From positions 15,699,140-15,763,139 of the forward strand of contig NC_064623.1 of assembly GCF_023898315.1 (NCBI RefSeq): DNA of 64,000 nt, read 5' to 3'. Below are positions 12,850 through 24,403 of this stretch, piece after piece; positions within the stretch are counted from its first letter, which is position 1; every line of letters starts with the position of its first letter. Both the position numbers and the translations under genes were made by a program. Below the pieces are notes generated by a model, which was not told the origin of the DNA, did no database searches, and worked only from the letters and a program-made list of their open reading frames with translations. This stretch comes from Schistocerca nitens. Taxonomy: Eukaryota > Arthropoda > Insecta > Orthoptera > Acrididae.

Positions 12850-12920
12850 AAGAGGAAGAGGAGATTAGTGTTTAACGTCCCGTCGACAACAGGGTCATTG
12901 GAGACGGGCAGTTCAGGCCT
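12850..12920 (-). mobile_element. Possible SINE-2 variant tail fragment
   Basis: GAGATTAGTGTTTAACGTCC followed by CGTCGACAACAGGGTCATTG resembles the 3' tail of a variant of the tRNA-derived SINE at 63262. The head is missing. The assignment rests on memory of that repeat and on the short shared AGGTCAT-type core. Confidence 0.35.
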
Positions 12921-13637
12921 AAATAAAAGTCTTAATCGATCGTGGTTTATATTTGATTAATGACTGTCAATATACTATAAGAGACGCATATTGTACTCTA
13001 AATACTGTATGTTCTGGAATGTTTTTCTGTGTTACGATATTTTGGGGCTGCTAATCTCTGTTAAGAGGTAGTGCTTTCAAAACAGCTAGCCAAAAATCTA
13101 CTTTCGAATATCACGTGCGATTTTTACTATTTAATATTGCTTCAGGTCATAATAAATATTATTTAATTACAATAAATAACTGTGCGCTCCGTCCGTGTTC
13201 CCAGTTTTCGCGACGACTGTTAACAGTCCATTTTTTTCTTCGAATCTTCTGCGAAGCGAACCATTCTAAATCCACCTATAGAATGGATGGAACAATTTAT
13301 GGCAACACAATCATCCGTAATTTCGTGCTAAAGCGCCGTGACGCAAATCCTATAGCAGCGAAGAACGTTTACACTTCAGAACTCTGGGGAAACAAAACAG
13401 CGGGCGCGCCATCTCATACTTATAGGAGCCTTAAGTTTCGCTATAGTGACGTCATTTGCAGTTTATGTTGTCTGTAATCTACGTTGGATGCTAGGCCTTG
13501 GAGCCTTTTACTTGGAACATTCCTCTCTTGATCTTTCATTTTTGTTGTACCGTCTAGCTTCTTCTACTTATTGTCTACTATAAGGAGGTTGTTTGTCTTG
13601 CTACCCCCGGATGATAATTACACGAAATATTTGTCAG
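12921..13637. other. Unassigned DNA
   Basis: Contains a 120-codon plus-strand open frame (13115-13477) with no recognisable motif and no start or splice context that would support it. No repeat boundaries are visible. Confidence 0.3.
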
Positions 13638-14029
13638 GATTTGTAAGCAGTGGGTCCTTGAGATACAGGAATACACGAACACCGAGATGTAAGTCTAAAC
13701 AGTTTATTAACAAAGGCTGATTATAAAACACGCATGCTAGCGCATCAATCGTCGCTGTGTCTGACATCCTAACACTGGTTAATTACGGTCGTATCGAAAG
13801 GCTCCATGGTGAGCTAAGAAAAGAGAGATATTCGCGTCCGAGGCCACGCTAGTTAATAGTACCCGCTGCGGACGGCGGCCAATGGCTTACTCTCCTGTGT
13901 CGCACTGCGGCCGGACGCAAATCTACCGACCAAGCAAATTGTCAGCATTCCAAGATAGGTCCGATGGCGGGCGCGTGTTACGTACTGTACGGCTACGTGC
14001 AAACCCGCAGACCCTTACACTACTACACT
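13638..14029 (-). mobile_element. Candidate solo LTR
   Basis: Bounded by TGTCAGGATTTG and CACTACTACA, so it has TG...CA ends. On the minus strand it contains AATAAACTG (polyadenylation-type signal) about 70 bases before the end, and a GC-rich upstream part. No flanking target duplication matches, so the boundaries may be wrong. Confidence 0.35.
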
Positions 14030-14117
14030 TCTTTCCCAATTATTTGTACCTACTTTTCTGAGAACTTCCAAAAAACCTCGATCGTTTACGTTGTGCAACG
14101 TATTTTTTTTGGCTAAA

Positions 14118-15524
14118 TACACTACTGGCCATTAAAATTGCTACACAACGAAGATGACGTACTACAGACGCGAGATTTAACCGTCAGGAAGAAGATGCTG
14201 TGATATGCAAATGATTAGCTTTTCAGAGCATTCACACAAGGTTGGCGCCGATGGCGGCACCTACAACGTGATGACATAAGGAAAGTTTCCAACCGATTTC
14301 TCATACACAAACAGCAGTTGACCGGCGTTGCCTGGTGAAACGTTGTTGTGATGCCTCGTGTAAGGAGGAGAAATGCGTACCATCACGTTTCTGACTTTGA
14401 TAAAGGTCGGATTGTAGCCTCACGCGACTGCGGTTTATCGTATGGCCACATTGCTGCTCGCGTTGGTCGAGAGCCAATGAATGTTAGCAGAATACGGAAT
14501 CGGTGGGTTCAGGAGGGTAATACGGAAAGCCGTGCTGGATCCCAACTGCCTCGTATCACCAGCAGTCGAGATGACAGGCATCTTATCCGCATGGCTGTAA
14601 TGGATCGTGCAGCCACGTCTCGATCCCAGAGTCAACAGATGGGGACGTTTGCAAAGCGACAACCATCTGCACGAACAGTCCGACGACGTTTACAGCAGCA
14701 TGGACTATCAGCTCGGAGACCATGGCTGCGGTTACCCTTGACGCTGCATCACAGACAGGAGCGACTACGATGGTGTACACAACGACGAACCTGGGTGCAC
14801 GAATGGTAAAACGTCATTTTTTCGGATGAATCCAGGTTCTGTTTACAACATCATGACGGTCGCATCCGTGTTTGGCGACATCGCGGTGAATGCACATTGG
14901 AAGCGTGTATTCGTCATCGCCATACTGGCGTATCACCCGGCGTGATGGTATGGGGTGCCATTGGTTACACGTCTCGGTCACCTCTTGTTCGCATTGACGG
15001 CACTTTGAACAGTGGACGTTACATTTCAGAAGTGTTACGACCCCTGGCTCTACCCTTCATTCGATCCCTGCGAAACCCTACATTTCAGCAGGATAATGCA
15101 CGACCGCATGTTGCAGGTCCTGTACGGGCCTTTCTGGATACAGAAAATGTTGGACTGCTGCCCTGGCCAGCACATTCTCCAGATCTCTCACCAGCTGAAA
15201 ACGTCTGGTTAATGGTGGCCGAGCAACTGGCTCGTCACAATACGCCAGTCACTACTCTTGATGAACTGTGGTATCATGTGGAAGCTGCATGGGCAGCTGT
15301 ACCTGTAGACGCCATCCAAGCTCTGACTCAATGCCCAGGCGTATCAAGGCCGTTATTACGGCCAGAGGTGGTTGTTCTGGATACTGATTTCTCAGGATCT
15401 ATGCACCCAAATTGCGTGAAAATGTAATCACATGTCAGTTCTAGTATAATACATTTGTGCAATGAATACCCGTTTATCACCTGCATTTCTTCTTGGTGTA
15501 GCAATTTTAATGGCCAGTACTGTA
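14118..15524 (+). mobile_element. Tc1-like DNA transposon, family A, copy 2 (best preserved)
   Basis: Ends TACACTACTGGCCATTAAAA and its complement at the right (TTTTAATGGCCAGTACTGTA), with TA at both edges. It is 1.41 kb and nearly intact. Compared with copies at 2333 and 47432 it has no large deletion, so it is the best template for the family. Confidence 0.92.
14351..15427 (+). pseudogene. Tc1-like transposase interrupted by a single in-frame TAA
   Basis: One frame of 358 codons, start ATG at 14351 (MPRVRRRNAYHHVSDF), stop at 15425-15427. It is open throughout except for TAA at 14807-14809, where the other family copies read CAA, so a single C-to-T change made it. Two N-terminal helix-turn-helix segments (about residues 10-110) precede the catalytic domain: IFSDES (first Asp), SPGVMVWG, QQDNARPH (second Asp) and SPDLSPAENVW (Glu), fitting the D,D34,E pattern of Tc1. 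The catalytic residues are all present. An ORF tool would report only the two halves. Confidence 0.92.
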
Positions 15525-15827
15525 TATCCTATAATACTGACTTGATGTAATTCAGCTACATATTTTAATAACCAAATTGTTAATACCTAGAGAAAATTCA
15601 CATGACGATTCTGGGAGACACCTGTGCACTAAATTTCTCGCCCTCCGTAGCCCTGAGTACGCTAAAAATTTAACTTTGTAGGCGATCTCCCTACAACAGT
15701 GTGTATGCACAATTAGAAACGTCTTTTTTTCTATCTTTCCTGCAGTTAATGTTTCAATGACCAATAGTGTAGATGTGTTTATGACCGAAAGATGCTTAGA
15801 ATAATTTCCACAACGTAACTTCATCTC
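15525..15827. other. Unassigned spacer
   Basis: AT-rich DNA between the Tc1 copy and the LINE. It contains a second short GACCAATAGTGTA at 15758-15770 that resembles a Tc1 end, but no partner is visible. Confidence 0.3.
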
Positions 15828-17580
15828 AAAACCTGGCAGAAAATCGAAAAAGATTCTGGTCGTATGTAAGGTATGCTACCTACAAGATAATGTCTTCTCT
15901 GCGCTATATCAGCGCCCCACAAACCAAACCAAACCAAACCATCTGCACGGTAGCAACAGGCGTCCTATGGACGACAGTGTTGCGAAAGCAGGGTTGCTGA
16001 ACACAGCCTTTCGAAATCCTTTCATCAAAGAAGACGGAGTAAATATTCCAGAATTCGAATCAAGAACAGCTGCCAACATGAGTAACGTGGAAATAAATAT
16101 CCTGGGAGTAGTGAAGCAAAACACTTCCGGTCCAGACTGTACACCAGTTAGGGTCCTTGCAGAGTATGCTGGTACAATAGCTCCATACGTAATAATAATA
16201 TGCAACCGCTCGCTTGACGAAAGATCCGTACTGCAAGACTGGAAAGCCACACAGCTCGCATCAATATTCAAGAAAGGTAGGAGGAGTAATCCACCAAATT
16301 ACAAGCCCATATCATTAACGTTGATATGCAGCAGGATTGTGGAACATACGTCGTGTTATGAATTACCTCGAAGAGAACGGTCTATTAACACACAGTCAAC
16401 ACGGATGTAGAAAACATCGTTCTTGTGAAACACAACTCGCCTTTTACTCACATGATGTGTTGAGTGCTAGTGACAAGAAATTTGAAATTGATTCCGTATT
16501 ACTAGATTTCCAAATGACTTTTGCCACTGTACCACACAAACGGCCTGTAGTGAAATTGCATGCTTTTGGAATATCGTCTCAGTTATGTGACTGCATTCGT
16601 GATTTCCCGTCAGAGAGGTCACAGCTCGTAGTAACTGACGGAAAGTCATCGAGTAAAACAGATGTGATTTCTGGCGTTCCACAAGGTAGTGTTGTAGGTC
16701 CTTTGCTGTTGCTTACCTATACAAACGTTTTAGCAGACTATCTGAGCAGACGTCTTCGGCTGTTTACACATGATGGTGTCGTTTATCGACTAGTAAATCA
16801 TCAGAATATCAAAACAAATTGCAAAAGATTTAGAAAAGATATCTGCATGGTGCGAAATTTCCCAATTGAACCTACATAGTGAAAAGTGTGAGGTCGCCCA
16901 CATGAGTGTTGAAAGGAATCCGATAAACTTCGGGTACACGATAAATCGGTCAAATCTAAAGGTCGTAAATGCAACCAAATACCTAGGAATTACAATTACG
17001 AACAAATTTAATTGAAAGAACACGTAGAAAATGTTGTGGGGAAGGCAAACCAAGACTGGTTTTTTTTTGGCAGAACATTCAGAAAATGTAACAAATCTAC
17101 TAAAGAGACTGCCTATACGTCGCTTGGCTGTCCTCTTTTAGAATACTGCTGCGCGGTGTGGGATCCTTACCAGATACGACTGACGGAGTACATCGAGAAA
17201 GTTCAAAGAAGAGCAGCGCATTTTGTATTATCGCGAAATAGGGGAGGGAGTGTCACGGACATGATACGGGATGTGGGATGGACATCACTAAAGCGAAGGC
17301 ATTTTTCGTTACGGCGGAATCCTCTCACAATTTTTCAGTGACCAGCTTTCTCCTCAAAATGCGAAAATATTTTTCTGGCGTCGATCTACATAGGAAGAAA
17401 CGATCATCATAATAATATGACGGAAATCAGAGCCCGCACGGAAAGATATAGGTGCTCCTTTTTCCTGCGCGCTATTCGAGAGTCGAATAATAGAGAATTA
17501 TTGTGAAGGTGGTTCGAGGAACTCTCTGCCAGGCACTTAAGCGTGATTTGCGGAGTATCCATGTAGATATATACGTAGAA
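15828..17580 (+). mobile_element. CR1-type LINE, 5'-truncated and decayed
   Basis: Homology starts at NLAENRKRFWSYVRY (about 15830), a region upstream of the RT fingers, and runs to the 3' end TGCGGAGTATCCATGTAGAT (about 17549). Fragments: 15967-16410 (linker and RT fingers with NTSGPDCTPVR), 16337-16879 (palm; GVPQGSVVGPLL) and 17012-17341 (thumb; LEYCCAVWDPYQIRL). The catalytic box reads FTHD where relatives at 29798 and 38011 read FGDD and FSDD. A short (AAACC)n run at 15919-15938 breaks the start. At least three frameshifts or stops make it inactive. Confidence 0.82.
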
Positions 17581-17612
17581 AGTGTCCAAGTTAATTGAGA
17601 GTAAAATAGGTA

Positions 17613-17910
17613 TACAGGGTGAGTCACCTAACGTTACCGCTGGATATATTTCGTAAACTACATCAAATACTGACGAACCGATTCCACAGACCAAACGTGA
17701 GGAGAGGGGCTAGTGTAATTGTTTAATGCAACCATACAGAAATGCACGGAAGTATGTTTTTTAACACAAACCTACGTTTTTTTTAAATAGAACCACGTTA
17801 GTTTTGTTAGCACATCTGAACATATAAACAAATACGTAATCAGTGCCGTTTGTTGCATTGTAAAATGTTAATTACATCCGGAGATATTGTAACCTAAAGT
17901 TGACGCTTGA
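17613..17910 (+). repeat. Left long terminal inverted repeat of the mariner
   Basis: Pairs with 18611-18909. The inner 109 bases are identical between arms, while the outer part carries roughly 15 differences. Confidence 0.9.
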
Positions 17911-18365
17911 AACATTGTCCTTACTTCGTTGCAGGGGCCGAAACAGCTGCAACATACATCGCGTTTGTACAGAACGATCTGCCAAAGTTGCTCGAAAATT
18001 TCCCACTGGAAACGCGTCGACGTATGTGGTATCAGCATGATGGTGCACCTGCACATTCCGCAATTAACACTAGGCTGACCCTTGACAGGATGTTCGACGG
18101 GCGTTTCATAGGACGTGGAGGACGCATAAATTGGCCAGCACGTTCTCTTGATCTTACACCTCTGGACTTCTTTCTGTGGGGTACGTTAAAGAAGAATGTG
18201 TACCGTGATGTGCCTACAACCCCAGAGGATATGAAACAACGTATTGTGGCAGCCTGCGGCGACATTACACCAGATGTACTGCGGCGTGTACGACATTCAT
18301 TACGCCAGAGATTGCAATTGTGTGCAGCAAATGATGGCCACCACATTGAACATCTATTGGCCTGA
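17907..18365 (+). pseudogene. C-terminal half of a mariner (DD41D-type) transposase
   Basis: Open for about 150 codons with no start of its own. It has FVQNDLPKLLENFPL, then MWYQHDGAPAHS (second catalytic Asp), then WPARSLDLTPLDFFLWG, where the third Asp lies 41 residues after the second, the DD41D spacing. It ends with ANDGHHIEHLLA and stop. The N-terminal DNA-binding region and the first catalytic Asp are missing because the left inverted repeat joins straight onto the middle of the gene. This half is free of stops, so the loss is structural rather than by decay. Confidence 0.85.
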
Positions 18366-18610
18366 CATGTCGGGACACACTCTATTCCACTCCGTCATTG
18401 AAAACGGAAACCACTTGTGTACGTGTACCTCACCCCTCATGGTAATGTACATGTGCGTCAGTGAAAAAGACCAATAAAAAGGTGTTAGCATGTGGACGTA
18501 ATGTGCTGTTCCAGTCTCTTCTGTACCTAAGGCCCATCACCGTTCCCTTTGGATCCCTACGTAATTCGGTGCTCTCCGATACGCACGATCGAACAGCGGA
18601 GGAGTGGCAC

Positions 18611-18909
18611 TCAAGCGTCAACTTTAGGTTACAATATCTCCGGATGTAATTAACATTTTACAATGCAACAAACGGCACTGATTACGTATTTGTTTATATG
18701 TTCAGATGTGCTAACAAAAGTAACGTGGTTCCATTTTAAAAAAACGTAGGTTTGTGTTAAAAAACATACTTCCGTGCATTTTTTTATGGTTTGTATCAAC
18801 CAATTACACTAGCCCCTCTCCTCACGTTCGGTCTGTGGAATCGATTCGTCAGTATTTGATGTGGTTTACGAAATATATCCAGCGGTAATGTTATGTGACT
18901 CACCCTGTA
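18611..18909 (-). repeat. Right long terminal inverted repeat of the mariner
   Basis: Complement of 17613-17910; it starts about 245 bases after the transposase stop codon at 18363-18365. Confidence 0.9.
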
Positions 18910-19430
18910 TGTGCGGTGCTAATGAGAATTCAAAGTGAGTTACAATTCCTAAATTGGCTATTTACAGCAGGAAGGTGACCGCGGCGGCACTACGCTCGGA
19001 GGATTTTTCCGCTAATTAGCAATAATCGTGCAGTTCAATTAGCGCATCGTTATCCTGTCACGTCGTTGCTGTGTAAACTGAAAGCGGCCAGTTGTGGGGT
19101 GGAGGCGCTTAATAAACTATTACTCAGCAGTAGGATGTTGCGCCAAGTCCGCTACACTTGGAGCAGCTATCTCGCTATGCACGTTTTAACTGATGAGGGG
19201 ACGGTACAGCTAGTTTTTGGTGCCAGTCTACAAACACCTACCGAAAAGACAGTTCGTAGGTATTCTTAGTCAAAGTTTGGTCCTATAAAAATCCCACTGG
19301 GTTGTAAAATGTTGAACCAACGCACCTGGTCTTCATCGAGGACTGTGATAATATAGGAAGCAATGCAAGTATGACGCTTTTGTAGCGTGTTCAAAAATCC
19401 AGTGCCTGAACTGGCAGATATTAAGACGCA
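18910..19430. other. Unassigned DNA
   Basis: No reading frame or repeat boundary that I can support. Confidence 0.35.
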
Positions 19431-19435
19431 TCTAG

Positions 19436-19966
19436 TGTTGTGTTGGCAGAAGAGCAAACACCGTGTTACTAGAGGAGGCCGAAAGGCACGCGTTTTAGCT
19501 CACGCAGGCTGGCGTGAGGAGGGAAGAACTATACTGACGTGAGGTCTGGAACATGACAAGGAATGAGAATACAGAAAGCGGACGTAATTAGTTTTATACT
19601 TAACTTTAATCCATTAATGATGAATGTCGCTCTTCACGGTACATGAGTCACAATATTATCCGTTCAGAAGACATAGTAACTGAATATGGCGCCGTGCTAC
19701 GTCGTAGCTAATGACGTAGCTGAAGGCTATGCTAAACTGTCGTCATGCAAATGAGAGCGTATGTAGACAGTGAACCATCGCTAGCAAAGTCGGCTGTACA
19801 ACTGGGCCGAGTGCTAGGGAGTCTCTCTAGACTAGACCTGCCGTGTGGCGGCGCTCGGTCTGCAATCACTGATAGTGGCGACACGCGGGTCCGACGTATA
19901 CCAGCGGACCGCGGCCGATTTAAAGGCTACCACCTAGCAAGTGCCGTGTCTGGCGGTGACACCACA
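19436..19966 (-). mobile_element. Solo LTR with TCTAG target duplication
   Basis: Starts TGTTGTGTTGG and ends GGTGACACCACA on the plus strand; 531 bp. The 5-bp duplication TCTAG flanks it exactly (19431-19435 and 19967-19971). I recognise TGTGGTGTCACCGCC (minus strand) as the start of a common grasshopper LTR. No internal region is present, so recombination between two LTRs probably removed it. Confidence 0.85.
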
Positions 19967-20192
19967 TCTAGCAACAAATATATTTTGTTAATCAGTTAGC
20001 TCTCAGAAACGCTTATGGACTAACCACAAAGCAGTCACATAGGGTGACAATTGTTGGACTATTTGCAATAAAATCTGATAGCTTCTGAACGGTTCGCCGC
20101 GTGGCATGATGGGAATTAGTATGTGCATATGCAGGCGCGCTGTTGCTGTCGGCCATTTGCTCATTTGGATGGGTTCGTCAATAAGCAACATT

Positions 20193-20318
20193 GCCAGCCG
20201 GAGTGGCCGAGCGGTTCTAGGCGCCTCAGTCTGCAACCGCGCGAACGCTACGGTCACAGGTTCGAATCCTGCCTCTGTTGTGGATCTGTGTGATCTCCTT
20301 AGCCGTTTGAACATTTGA
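20193..20318 (+). mobile_element. SINE-1 copy with internal deletion
   Basis: tRNA-like head with A box GTGGCCGAGCGGTTCTAGG and B box GGTTCGAATCC. The middle body (TTAGGTTTAAGTAGTTCTAAG segment) is missing and the tail ATTTGAACC follows directly. It sits exactly where the left end of the next mariner should be, so that end was lost with it. Confidence 0.8.
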
Positions 20319-20576
20319 ACCAGATGGCGCTATGGTAGGCCCACTAGATGGCGCTGCCATAGGTCACACATCAACTGCGTTAATTAAAATAGGAACCCCC
20401 ATTTTTATTACATATTCGTGCAGTACGTAAAGAAATATGGATGTTTTAGTTGGACCACTTTTTTCGTTTTGTGATGGATGGCGCTGTAATAGTCACAAAC
20501 GTATAAGTACGTGGTATCACGTAACATTCCGCCAGTGCGGACGGTATTTGCTTCATGATTCATTACCCGTGTTAAA

Positions 20577-21826
20577 ATGGACCGTTTACCAATTGCGGAA
20601 AAGGTCGATATCGTGTTGTGATCAAAATGCCCAACGGGCGTGTGCTATGTATGCTGCTCGGTATCCTGGACATCATCCAAGAGGCCGGACCGTTCGCCGC
20701 ATAGTTACGTTATTTAAGGAAACAGGAAGTGTTCAGCCACGTGTGAAACGTCAACCACGACCTGCAACAAATGATGATGTCCGTGTTTTAGCTGCTGTCG
20801 CGGCTAATCCGCACACCAGTAGCAGACAAATTGCGCGAGAATTGGGAATCTCGGCCGGCCGAAGTGGCCGTGCGGTTAAAGGCGCTGCAGTCTGGAACCG
20901 CAAGACCGCTACGGTCGCAGGTTCGAATCCTGCCTCGGGCATGGATGTTTGTGATATCCGTAGGTTTGTTAGGTTTAACTAGTTCTAAGTTCTAGGGGAC
21001 TAATGACCTCAGAAGTTGAGTCCCATAGTGCTCAGAGCCATTTGAACCATTTTGAATTGGGAATCTCGAAAACGTCGGTGTTGAGAATGGTACATCAACA
21101 TCGATTGCACCCGTACCATATTTCTATTCACCAGCAATTGCACGGCGACGACTTTGAACCTCGTCTACAGTTCTGTCACTGAGCACAAGACAAATTACGG
21201 GACGATAACAGATTTTTTGCACGCGTTCTATTTAGCGACGAATCGTCATTCACCAACAGCGGTAACGTAAACCGACATAATATGCACTATTGGGCAACGG
21301 AAAATCCAAGATGGCTGCGACAAGTGGAACATCAGCGACCTTGGCGGGTTAATGTATGGTGCGGCATTAAGGGAGGAAGGATAATTGGCCCCCATTTCAT
21401 CGATGGCAATGTAAATGGTGCAATGTATGCTGATTTCCTACGTAATGTTCTGCCGATGTTACTACAAGATGTTTCACTGCATGGCAGAATGGCGATGTAC
21501 TTCCAACATGATGGATGTCCGGCACATAGCTAGCGTGCGTTGAAGCGGTATTGAACAGCATATTTCATGACAGGTGGATTGGTCGTTCACCGGATCTGAC
21601 GTCCCCGGATTTCTTTCTGTTGGGAAAGTTGAAGGATATTTGCTATCGTGATCCACCGTCAACGCCTGACAACATGCACCAGCGCATTGTCAATGCATGT
21701 GCGAACATTACGGAAGGCGAACTACTCGCTGTTGAGAGGCAAGTCGTTACACGTATTGCCAAATGCATTGAGGTTGACGGACATTATTTTGAGCATTTAT
21801 TGCATGAATGTGGTACTTACAGGTAA
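20577..21826 (+). pseudogene. Mariner-type transposase split by SINE-1
   Basis: Starts MDRLPIAEKVDIVL (20577), frame lost near 20620, resumes with YAARYPGHHPRGRTVRRIV and RQIARELGIS, then a SINE-1 (20854-21053). It continues after the SINE with HPYHISIHQQLHGDDF, a stop near 21179, LFSDESSFTN (first Asp), HYWATENPRWLRQVEHQRPW, QHDGCPAHS (second Asp), and in another frame SPDLTSPDFFLLGKLK (third Asp) to the end ECGTYR. It belongs to a family with a helix-turn-helix N-terminus common in insects. Several stops plus the SINE make it inactive. Confidence 0.87.
20854..21053 (+). mobile_element. SINE-1, full length, 15-bp target duplication
   Basis: A complete tRNA-derived SINE of about 200 bp inserted in the mariner transposase. 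GAATTGGGAATCTCG flanks it exactly at 20839-20853 and 21054-21068. The head has A box GTGGCCGTGCGGTT and B box GGTTCGAATCC (pol III internal promoter); the tail ends CCATTTGAACCATTT. The head looks like a class II tRNA (Leu/Ser type) because of its long variable arm. Confidence 0.95.
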
Positions 21827-22276
21827 TCACGCTGCAACAGCATGCGTTCTCAGAAATGATAAGTTCACAAAGGTACATGTATCACACTGGTACAACCGAA
21901 ATGAAATATTCAAACGTACCTACGTTCTGTATTTTAATTTAAAAAACCTACTTGTTACGATCTGTTCGTCTAAAATTGTGAGCCATATGTTTGTGACTAT
22001 TACAGCGCCATCTATCACAAAGCGAGAAAAGTGGTCCAACTAAAACATTCATATTTCTTTACGTAGTACACGAATATGTAATAAAAATGGGGGTTCCCAT
22101 TTAAAAAAACCCAGCTGATATCCGTCTGACCTATGGTAGCGCCATCTAGCAGACCAATCATAGCGCCATCTGGTTTCCCCCTTCAAGCTAGGCGAGTTTC
22201 GTTCTTTGTAGTTTTTTCGTTTGACGCTTATTTCGTGAGATATTTGGCCCGGTCACTATCAATGGACCACCCTGTA

Positions 22277-22578
22277 TATTGCAATGATCAACCTCGAACA
22301 CGTACTGCTAAAATATGTAGCTGGCTGACGCTGCCACAATTTTGGATTAAAGCTAAGTTTGCGTAACCACATTGGTCAATTTTGCCATTCCGAATGGATG
22401 TTTGTGGATAAATTGTTATAACAGATTTGTTTTAAAAGAGGTGTGCCTCTATACGCTACATGTGTTGTTTATAGGAGAAAGACATTCTTTGTATTCTTAT
22501 TTAGTACTGATTGTTCATTTCAAGCACTGTGTTCAAATTATTTGTTACCTTTATTGATATTTTGGAGCGAAGTGTGGC
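22277..22578. other. Unassigned spacer
   Basis: AT-rich DNA with nothing supportable. Confidence 0.3.
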
Positions 22579-22783
22579 CGACCGCTGTGATCGAGCGGTT
22601 CTAGGCGCTTCAGTCTGGAACCTCGCGACCGCTAAGGTCGCAGGTTCGAATCCTGCCTCGGGCATGGATGTGTGTGATGTCCTTATGTTAGTTAGGTGTC
22701 AGTAGTTCTAAGCTCTAGGGGGCTGATGACCTCAGATGTTAAGCCCCATAGTGCTCAGAACCATTTGAACCACATAAACCATT
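22579..22783 (+). mobile_element. SINE-1 copy
   Basis: Head GCCGACCGCTGTGATCGAGC with B box GGTTCGAATCC and full body and tail. The A box region carries an insertion relative to other copies, so internal transcription is doubtful. A degraded duplication ending AAGTGTG may flank it. Confidence 0.85.
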
Positions 22784-23986
22784 TGGCTAAGTGTGTCGCC
22801 TTGGGAGGAACGGGCGATACCTAGGATAGGTCTGTTCCAGTAAGAATTTTATGGTGCTTAAATTATTTGAATATTATGTGCAGATCGCATATTTGTTAGA
22901 GAACATTGTCTCCTCGATTGCTTGTTTATGAAGCATCGACTGTTAAATGAGTTGCTGGTTTTTAATTCCATGAACATTTTTATTCTTTGCTCAGTCCTTT
23001 TGCAAAAATTATATATAACTAATATCGCCTGTGGTCGAAATTCGACCATTGCTGGATTGTAACTACATATACTATTGGAATAATATTTGATTTCTCATTA
23101 ATTGTTGGATCATTTGAAGTGAGTCCTTCATACAATGATTCGAAAAATTGTGTTAAAGACGGCAAATTAATTTTTCCTTATAACCAGACGATATGAATGC
23201 CGTTGTTATCACATAAAGTAAGCTCAGATGCGAAATGGTTTGCATTATAAAATCTGCATTGTAAATTCAACGAACCGCAAGCTCTCAGAATTACCTGGAA
23301 TTACGTTCTGTGCACATTTAATGTATTCTTCAAAACAACAATAGAATTATCAGTGTCCACATTAGTCCTGTTACGTTGTGTGCTTAAGCTGTGTCTCTCT
23401 AGCTCTTTGTCTTTCAGTCCCTCCCCCCCCCCCCCCCCTCTTCCGTCACCATTAAGTGTTCCTCTTCGAGACATAGCCTAGAATAAATGTAGTTTCCGTG
23501 TAATAAGGGAAATCGTAACTATTCAAAATGAAAAACATTGAAAATTTGGAAGTTGTGAGCGAGAAAATGGCGCCAGTAGGCAACCAATACGTTTACATGC
23601 GACACATCTTCCGAAAGATGAAAACCGTATCTCGGAAACCGTTTTTCGCTGTCGCGTTTACATGTTAAGGTTGTTAGGTGATTTGCTAGTGCAGTTAAAT
23701 ATGGCGCCTGGAAAACAGCTGTTATACTTCATGATTTAGTCAGCACAATGACTATTTATCTTCAGTCAGACGAGATGTAATCAGTTTCAGTCTAATATTT
23801 CTACTTACCCTTCACTGTACAAAAAGCTGCTCCGTCTCTATTAGCCGAAAACTTTTAAAAACGAGACGAAACGCGACAGCCCAAGTACGTTTTAAAACCG
23901 GTTGCGTTTACATGGGAGCGAAAATCGATTACGGAATTGGGAAACCGATAACCAGAAGCACATTTCTAGAATCGGTTTGAAGTGTA
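22784..23986. other. Unassigned DNA with a C run
   Basis: No gene. A run of C at about 23427-23438. The motif GTTTACATG recurs at 23592, 23658 and 23906 together with pieces such as AAACCG; this looks like a dispersed element that is itself interrupted at 23987, but its ends were not fixed. Confidence 0.3.
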
Positions 23987-24011
23987 TGAAACGTCCCCTT
24001 AGAAAAATTTA

Positions 24012-24221
24012 TGATTGAGTGTGCTGCTAAACCTCTTACATTATTCGCTTTTCAAACAGCTGAGCAAAACAGAACGCACTCAGACATTACTCTCTTTACT
24101 TATTCTGATCAACACTAAACTGACACACAATATTTTTAGCACAACGCAATCTGACTTTTAATAATCCCCACAAAAGAATGGCCCTGACTAACAATAACCT
24201 ATACCTTTCATGAATCACTTA
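24012..24221 (+). repeat. 210-bp direct repeat, unit 1
   Basis: Starts TGATTGAGTGTGCTGC, ends TGAATCACTTA. Matches 24404-24613 with only about two differences. Confidence 0.92.
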
Positions 24222-24403
24222 CCTCACAAAAATCTTCGTTACTCGAACTACTGCAATACAGCGAGCGCCAATAATAAATAAAAGAGTCTAACTACTGAAG
24301 TGAGTAACTACTGATAGGCATAGTTAGCAAATGAAAGATTTTGATAAAGAACAAACAATGTATTTACCATAATAGTGTTCAAAAGTCATTTTATATATAT
24401 ATG

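Larger units (their letters stand above)
17613..18909 (+). mobile_element. Mariner-like element with about 298-bp inverted repeats and a half transposase
   Basis: Flanked by TA. Ends TACAGGGTGAGTCACCTAAC and the complement of TACAGGGTGAGTCACATAAC. The inverted repeats span 17613-17910 and 18611-18909, much longer than the roughly 30-bp repeats of classical mariners. Between them is only the C-terminal part of a transposase (17907-18365), whose spacing is of DD41D type. Probably a non-autonomous derivative; see findings. Confidence 0.9.
20319..22276 (+). mobile_element. Mariner-like element, left end truncated, split by a SINE
   Basis: Subterminal inverted repeats: GATGGCGCTATGGTAGGCCC and following to about 20506 pair with 21985-22180, including TAAAAATGGGGGTTCCCAT. 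The right outer end TGGACCACCCTGTATA is complete (TA at 22275-22276). The corresponding outer left end, roughly 95 bases, is absent beside the SINE at 20193. Confidence 0.85.

Noticed and set aside
19436-19966. Full LTR retrotransposon
   Set aside because: Only one LTR is present; no second LTR or internal coding region nearby.
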